Shown here piece by piece: positions 1 through 5,274 of a stretch of 5,274 nt of DNA (position 1 is the stretch's first letter; each line of letters starts with the position of its first letter). The translations under genes and the position numbers were made by a program. The stretch is from Planctomycetota bacterium (GTDB taxonomy: Bacteria; Planctomycetota; Phycisphaerae; WQYP01): assembly GCA_021816165.1 (NCBI GenBank), contig JAKAYZ010000230.1, forward strand, positions 1 through 5,274. The letters are read 5' to 3'. A model generated the notes under the pieces. The model made no database searches, had not been told where the DNA came from, and saw nothing but the letters and a program-made list of their open reading frames with translations.

Positions 1-234
<234 letters not shown>

Positions 235-276
235 TTACCTCTTTCGTTTCTTGACTAAGCCACACTACCAAGCCAT

Positions 277-294
277 TGGCGGTGGCCACTGCCA
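277..294. repeat. Near-perfect 18-nt palindrome between groES and the second groEL
   Basis: TGGCGGTGG/CCACTGCCA is a loop-free inverted repeat with one mismatched pair (G281 against T290). It is flanked by CACA-TTT-TGTG (293-303) and GCCA-T-TGGC (272-280), so most of the 88-nt gap can fold or bind a dimeric protein. It lies 23 nt beyond the groES stop and about 50 nt before the next ATG. It could be an operator, an mRNA-processing hairpin or chance; there is no U-run that would make it a classic terminator in the direction of transcription. Confidence 0.4.
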
Positions 295-316
295 CATTTT
301 GTGATTCAACCGAATG

Positions 317-607
317 TCACTTGGTTAATACGCCCAAGACATCGCTTTCGCGAAGGATAACCAAGGCTTCGTCGTTGACTTTCACTTCAGTGCCGGCGTA
401 TTTTCCGTAGTACACCTCTTCACCGACTTTCACACCAACCGGGGCGCGACTGCCGTTGTCGAGCATTTTCCCGGGACCAACGCTGATCACTTTGCCACGA
501 GTGGGTTTTTCCTTAGCCGAATCAGGCAAAACAATCCCAGATGCGGTTTTGGTTTCTGCTTCACCTGGTTTAACCACCAGACGATCTTCTAAAGGATTAA
601 TTTTCAT
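317..607 (-). CDS. groES: GroES co-chaperonin (10 kDa chaperonin)
   Basis: GroES forms the heptameric lid that closes the GroEL folding chamber. The 96-residue product matches the family length (about 95-100) and begins [14 protein letters not shown], the conserved first strand. The mobile loop that docks on GroEL spans roughly residues 16-32 and carries the hydrophobic GIVL (24-27). [10 protein letters not shown] (43-52) corresponds to the roof-loop region, followed by [16 protein letters not shown] (62-77) and the terminal VLGVLTK. AGGAG at 622-618 precedes ATG 607-605 by 10 nt. A small dyad, GTGT-GAT-ACAC (608-618), fills the space between the Shine-Dalgarno and the start codon and could affect initiation. 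The gene sits 67 nt after one groEL and 88 nt before another, so it probably serves both, unless the organism has other groES copies elsewhere. Stop is TGA. Confidence 0.98.
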   Translation of the reverse strand: MKINPLEDRLVVKPGEAETKTASGIVLPDSAKEKPTRGKVISVGPGKMLDNGSRAPVGVKVGEEVYYGKYAGTEVKVNDEALVILRESDVLGVLTK

Positions 608-652
608 GTGTGATACACTCCTGTTAATGAGGGTTTTAAACTAAATTCAGCA

Positions 653-667
653 CGGCAACACTTGCCG
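653..667 (-). other. Intercistronic hairpin after groEL
   Basis: CGGCAA (653-658), a 3-nt loop and TTGCCG (662-667) form a perfect 6-bp stem, placed 7 nt after the groEL stop codon. In the transcribed direction it is followed by a TGAATTTAGTTTAAAA tract that is A/T-rich but lacks a clean run of T. It may be a weak terminator, an attenuator or an mRNA-stabilising hairpin that sets the groEL:groES ratio. Only the symmetry is seen; the role is inferred. Confidence 0.4.
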
Positions 668-674
668 CCAGACA

Positions 675-2482
<1,808 letters not shown>

Positions 2483-2491
2483 TTTGCCAAA

Positions 2492-2538
2492 GAGGCTTCG
2501 GCATCGGGCATCGCCGGGATAACCCGAAGAGCAGCCTC
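2492..2538. repeat. Interrupted 10-bp inverted repeat with internal tandem heptamer
   Basis: GAGGC-TTCGG (2492-2501) can pair with CCGAA (2524-2528) and GCCTC (2534-2538), with 5 unpaired bases (2529-2533) forming a bulge. The loop starts inside a head-to-tail duplicate of GGCATCG (2500-2506 and 2507-2513). It lies 108-154 nt upstream of groEL. It may be a structured 5' leader element, a terminator stem without a T-run, or chance in a G/C-rich stretch. Confidence 0.35.
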
Positions 2539-2769
2539 TATCGTCGGATGCACTTGAGCAAGACTGATGCCAAGCTCAGTTTTCCACCCTATCCAAACAG
2601 CATAAGCCTTTATTTTTACAGGCTGTTACAATAACAAAACAGCAACACGTCGCGAAACGTTTAGAATGAAATTATGCTGCCTCCTTGGCAGGAATTGACC
2701 ATCGACGGATGACAGTCCGTTGTCAAAACGGCAGATCGCGGATGAAACCGCAACCCCGACCAGCGATTT

Positions 2770-3786
2770 CTAACCATGGCTGATGCGTACCAAGTTGGCC
2801 AGAGTGTTTTGCACCTGGTGCGAAGCAATGGCTTCGGCAGCCATCTTTATTCCATCGCGGATACTTTGCACCTTGCCAGCCACCCATAGAGCCGCACCCG
2901 CATTGAGCAGGACGATGTCACGGGCGGGTCCAACCTGGCCGGCGAATATCTCGCGGATCAGGCCGGCTGATGCCGCTGGAGAATCAATCTGTAAGGCGTC
3001 TGACTTGGCGGTGGTCAATCCGACATCCTCGGGAACCAGTGAAAAACCGCGCACGTCCTTACCATCAAACAGGGATATCTGGGTTGGGCCTCCGATGGAA
3101 AGCTCGCAGAGAAATCCCTCGGCCGGATCTCTGCCGCAAACCACCATGGCTCGCTTAGCTCCCAAACGCATCAGCACGGCAAGAATTTTTTCGGTCAAAG
3201 CGGGTCGAGGTACTCCGGCAAGTTGCCTCCTGGCACCTGCTGGGTTGACCAGCGGTCCCATGAGGTTGAAGATTGTAGCCAAGCCAAGGACCTTGCGAGC
3301 ATGGGCCACATTACGCATCGCGGGGTGATGTTGCTGCGCAAAGGCGAAGCAGATACCGACCTGTTCCAGACATTTTTTCTGAATGTCGGGAGGTGCTTCC
3401 ACATGGACGCCCAATACCGACAAGACGTCGGCGCTGCCACTACGGCTGGTTACCGCTCGATTGCCATGCTTAGCCACGGGTACGCCGCACGCGGCGGCGA
3501 CCAAGGCTGCGGCGGTTGAAACATTAAAAATTCGAGAGCCGGTTCCGCCGGTTCCGCAGGTATCAATGACATCGGGCGGAGCTTCAATCGGAACGACATA
3601 GCGACGCATGACCTGAGCCGCGCCAGCCAGTTCATCCACGGTTGGTTCGCGCATGGCCAGCAGGGCCAGAAACGCGCCAATCTGGATGGGGTCAGCTTGA
3701 CTGGAGATGAGATGTTCAAATGCCCCCTGGGTTTCCGACTCGGAAAGTGTTGCGCCAGCCACCAACTTTGCCAAGATATCTTTCAT
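2770..3786 (-). CDS. trpD: Anthranilate phosphoribosyltransferase
   Basis: TrpD transfers phosphoribose from PRPP to anthranilate, the second committed step of tryptophan synthesis, in the cytoplasm. The 338-residue product has the family length. A helical N-terminal part (1-70, MKDILAKLVAG, IGAFLALLAMR) is followed by the alpha/beta domain with DTCGTGGTGS (75-84, PRPP diphosphate loop), FNVSTAAALVAAACGVPVAKHGNR (87-110), the SRSGSAD serine motif (114-120), HHPAMRNVA (153-161) and TIFNLMGPLVNPA (171-183). Two motifs deviate: Thr82 stands where GTGGD normally has Asp, and the usual DGLDE pair reads LCE (226-228). The start ATG 3786-3784 is chosen because MKDILAKL fits the family; it has only a weak GGA 5 nt upstream. 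A longer frame from 3900 would overlap the galK end. It follows galK by 31 nt, which suggests one transcript. No other trp gene is visible. Stop is TAG. Confidence 0.95.
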   Translation of the reverse strand: MKDILAKLVAGATLSESETQGAFEHLISSQADPIQIGAFLALLAMREPTVDELAGAAQVMRRYVVPIEAPPDVIDTCGTGGTGSRIFNVSTAAALVAAACGVPVAKHGNRAVTSRSGSADVLSVLGVHVEAPPDIQKKCLEQVGICFAFAQQHHPAMRNVAHARKVLGLATIFNLMGPLVNPAGARRQLAGVPRPALTEKILAVLMRLGAKRAMVVCGRDPAEGFLCELSIGGPTQISLFDGKDVRGFSLVPEDVGLTTAKSDALQIDSPAASAGLIREIFAGQVGPARDIVLLNAGAALWVAGKVQSIRDGIKMAAEAIASHQVQNTLANLVRISHG

Positions 3787-3817
3787 GCTGATCCAAATCT
3801 GACCACCCAAGGCGCCA

Positions 3818-5002
3818 TCAACTGCGAACCACATAAGCTCCCGGTCCCGGAGCGGTGACAAAAATGCCCGGCTCTTTGCCGCAACGCAATGGATATTCAC
3901 GCTCCAACACTTGCGTCAAAGGCGAAACGGCCTCCCTTTTTGCCAGCACGACGATAGACCCACCAAAACCTCCGCCGGTCATGCGGGCACCGTAGACCCC
4001 GCTGACGGGGCGGCTCAGGTTCACCAGAGTATCAAGTTCCGGGCAACTCACCGCATAATCATCGCGCAGACTGGTGTGGGAAGCGTACATCAAACGGCCA
4101 CATGCAGCGTAATCCCGCTTCTGCAACCCTGCGGCAAAATCGAGCGTCCGTTGATTTTCACCCACCACATGCCGGGCTCGCTTGCATACCACAGGGTCCA
4201 TGGAGGCTTGCACTTCCTGCAACATGGGCATCGCGACATCGCGCAGGGCCGTCACGACGGGATATGTCTTAGCCAAAGTGGCTACGGCAGCCTGACACTG
4301 GTCTCGGCGAGCTTTGTATTCCCCAGCAACAAGTTCGTGCTTGACATGACTGTTGACGATCACGACGCAGACCGCCGGATCGTCGAGCGGAATCTGGCGG
4401 TGAGATTGATCACGGCAATCCAGCAGCATGGCGTGACCGGCCTTGGCCATGGCAGAAATAAATTGATCCATTATGCCACACGGCGTTCCGGCATAATGAT
4501 GCTCGGCCCATTGGCAGGCCAAGGCCATTTCCACCGAAGGCATGGTTTGGCCCCAGGCACTAAGCAAAGCTAACGCCGTAGCCACCTCAAAAGCAGCGCT
4601 GGATGAAAGTCCACCGCCCATGGGAATATCACTGTCAGTTAGAATATCAGCCCCCAAGCCGCTATGCCCCTTCTGGCGGAGGGCCTCACAGACGCCCTTG
4701 GCGTAAAGCGACCATGCGGGCGGATCCTTCTGCAGCGGACCGCCAAGGGAAAACTCCGCCATTTGCCGCTGTGCGGTGCTGTACAGGCGAATACGATGGT
4801 CGCTCCGGCGGTGCAGCACCATAGCGGTGACGCGCTCTATAGCCATGGGCAGGACAAAGCCATCGTTATAATCGGTGTGTTCGCCGATCAGGTTGACACG
4901 ACCAGGAGCACGCACCTCTAGAATGGCGGCATCAGTTGCGTACTCCGGAAATACCCGCCGAAACTCTCGATTCAAATTTTCGCTGTTCAAAGCCAACTCC
5001 AA
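3818..5002 (-). CDS. galK: Galactokinase
   Basis: GalK phosphorylates alpha-D-galactose at C1 with ATP, the entry to the Leloir pathway, in the cytoplasm. It belongs to the GHMP kinase family. Visible landmarks: the galactokinase signature GRVNLIGEHTDY (34-45) with catalytic Arg35, the ATP-binding PMGGGLSSSAAFEVA (127-141), CGIMDQFISAMAK (175-187) with catalytic base Asp179, and the C-terminal GHMP motif GARMTGGGFGGS (338-349). The length of 394 (or 390) residues is normal for a bacterial GalK. No ATG fits the N-terminus: TTG codons occur at 5002, 4996 and 4990. The outermost gives MELALNSENL but has no good Shine-Dalgarno; the one at 4990 has GGAG 6 nt before it and may be the true start. 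The gene lies 79 nt after the PIN/TRAM gene and 31 nt before trpD. No galT, galE or sugar transporter is in view. Stop is TGA. Confidence 0.96.
   Translation of the reverse strand: MELALNSENLNREFRRVFPEYATDAAILEVRAPGRVNLIGEHTDYNDGFVLPMAIERVTAMVLHRRSDHRIRLYSTAQRQMAEFSLGGPLQKDPPAWSLYAKGVCEALRQKGHSGLGADILTDSDIPMGGGLSSSAAFEVATALALLSAWGQTMPSVEMALACQWAEHHYAGTPCGIMDQFISAMAKAGHAMLLDCRDQSHRQIPLDDPAVCVVIVNSHVKHELVAGEYKARRDQCQAAVATLAKTYPVVTALRDVAMPMLQEVQASMDPVVCKRARHVVGENQRTLDFAAGLQKRDYAACGRLMYASHTSLRDDYAVSCPELDTLVNLSRPVSGVYGARMTGGGFGGSIVVLAKREAVSPLTQVLEREYPLRCGKEPGIFVTAPGPGAYVVRS
4997..5000 (-). promoter_or_regulatory. GGAG that favours the inner TTG start of galK
   Basis: GGAG on the minus strand (5000-4997) is separated by 6 nt from TTG 4990-4988, a normal ribosome-binding distance. 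The same bases fall inside the reading frame if the TTG at 5002 is used, where the upstream GGCGGCCGG is only a poor match. This argues for a 390-residue GalK. Confidence 0.5.
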
Positions 5003-5081
5003 CCGGCCGCCACTATGGAAGCCGCGCCGCCATGCTATGGTTAGATTCGCTGTAACGCAATCTTCATTGCCAGATCGAGAC

Positions 5082-5274
5082 TCAGGCGGAATCCCGGCTA
5101 TGGTTGGCGAGGTGATTTACCGTAGGGGTTCCTGTGGTGCAGCGTGCAAAAATCATGCGCCCGGCGGAAGTATGCACGGAATTGGTAATCAAAACATCAA
5201 TATCGCCCCCGATTTTATCGCGGGCATTTTCTATCACCACCATGGTGCCATCTTCAAGATAGCCAACCCCCTGA
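5082..5274 (-). CDS. PIN/TRAM-domain protein (YacL-like), C-terminal 63 residues only
   Basis: The frame enters from the right edge and ends at TGA 5084-5082, leaving 63 residues too short to stand out as an ORF with its own start. It reads QGVGYLEDGTMVVIENARD, then GGDIDVLITNSVHTSAGRM and IFAR, which is the TRAM domain as found at the C-terminus of YacL-type proteins (GVGYLDDGTM ... TSAGRMIFA). In these proteins a membrane-anchored N-terminal part and a PIN nuclease-fold domain precede TRAM, a small beta-barrel thought to bind RNA; those parts lie outside the window, so catalytic residues cannot be checked. A 19-residue tail follows TRAM. The gene is 79 nt upstream of galK in the same direction and may head the same transcript; that gap (5003-5081) shows no clear terminator or promoter. 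Domain call is strong, cellular role is inferred. Confidence 0.88.
   Translation of the reverse strand, partial: QGVGYLEDGTMVVIENARDKIGGDIDVLITNSVHTSAGRMIFARCTTGTPTVNHLANHSRDSA

Noticed and set aside
2677..2691. Rho-independent terminator for trpD
   Set aside because: The stem is only 5 bp and is not followed by a run of T in the direction of transcription.
2719..2726. TTGACA on the minus strand as a promoter -35 box
   Set aside because: The matching position 17 nt downstream reads GATGGT, which does not resemble a -10 box.
3787..3900. N-terminal extension of trpD giving a 376-residue frame
   Set aside because: The extra 38 residues overlap the end of galK by 83 nt, do not resemble TrpD, and the start at 3786 gives the normal family length.
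3911..4573. 220-codon open frame on the plus strand
   Set aside because: It is antisense to conserved galK motifs and has no family resemblance or ribosome-binding site.

Overview
All recognisable genes in this window lie on the minus strand. The organism is most likely a planctomycete or a close relative in the PVC group. I infer this from the feel of the two GroEL sequences, from a groEL-groES-groEL gene order, and from a PIN/TRAM protein next to sugar and amino-acid metabolism genes. No 16S or other decisive marker is present, so this placement is an inference.

Right to left, in the direction of transcription: (1) the last 63 residues of a PIN/TRAM-domain protein (5274-5082); (2) galactokinase galK (5002 or 4990 down to 3818), with a TTG start; (3) anthranilate phosphoribosyltransferase trpD (3786-2770), 31 nt behind galK and probably cotranscribed with it; (4) a 385-nt non-coding stretch (2769-2385) holding several inverted repeats and probably the chaperonin promoter; (5) a complete groEL (2384-675) with a long GGM tail; (6) groES (607-317); (7) the first 76 codons of a second, different groEL (228-1) that runs off the left edge.

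The chaperonin genes form one functional block: GroES is the lid for the GroEL folding chamber, and two GroEL paralogues flank it. Gaps of 67 and 88 nt, each with a dyad, separate the cistrons, so the three genes may be cotranscribed but tuned individually. galK (Leloir galactose pathway) and trpD (tryptophan synthesis) have no direct metabolic link, and no other gal or trp gene is visible.

I found no mobile element, CRISPR array, tRNA, rRNA or sign of a new multi-gene system. The points most worth a second look are a substituted nucleotide-contact position in GroEL, two altered metal-site motifs in TrpD, a dyad-rich leader without CIRCE upstream of groEL, and the duplicated groEL arrangement.
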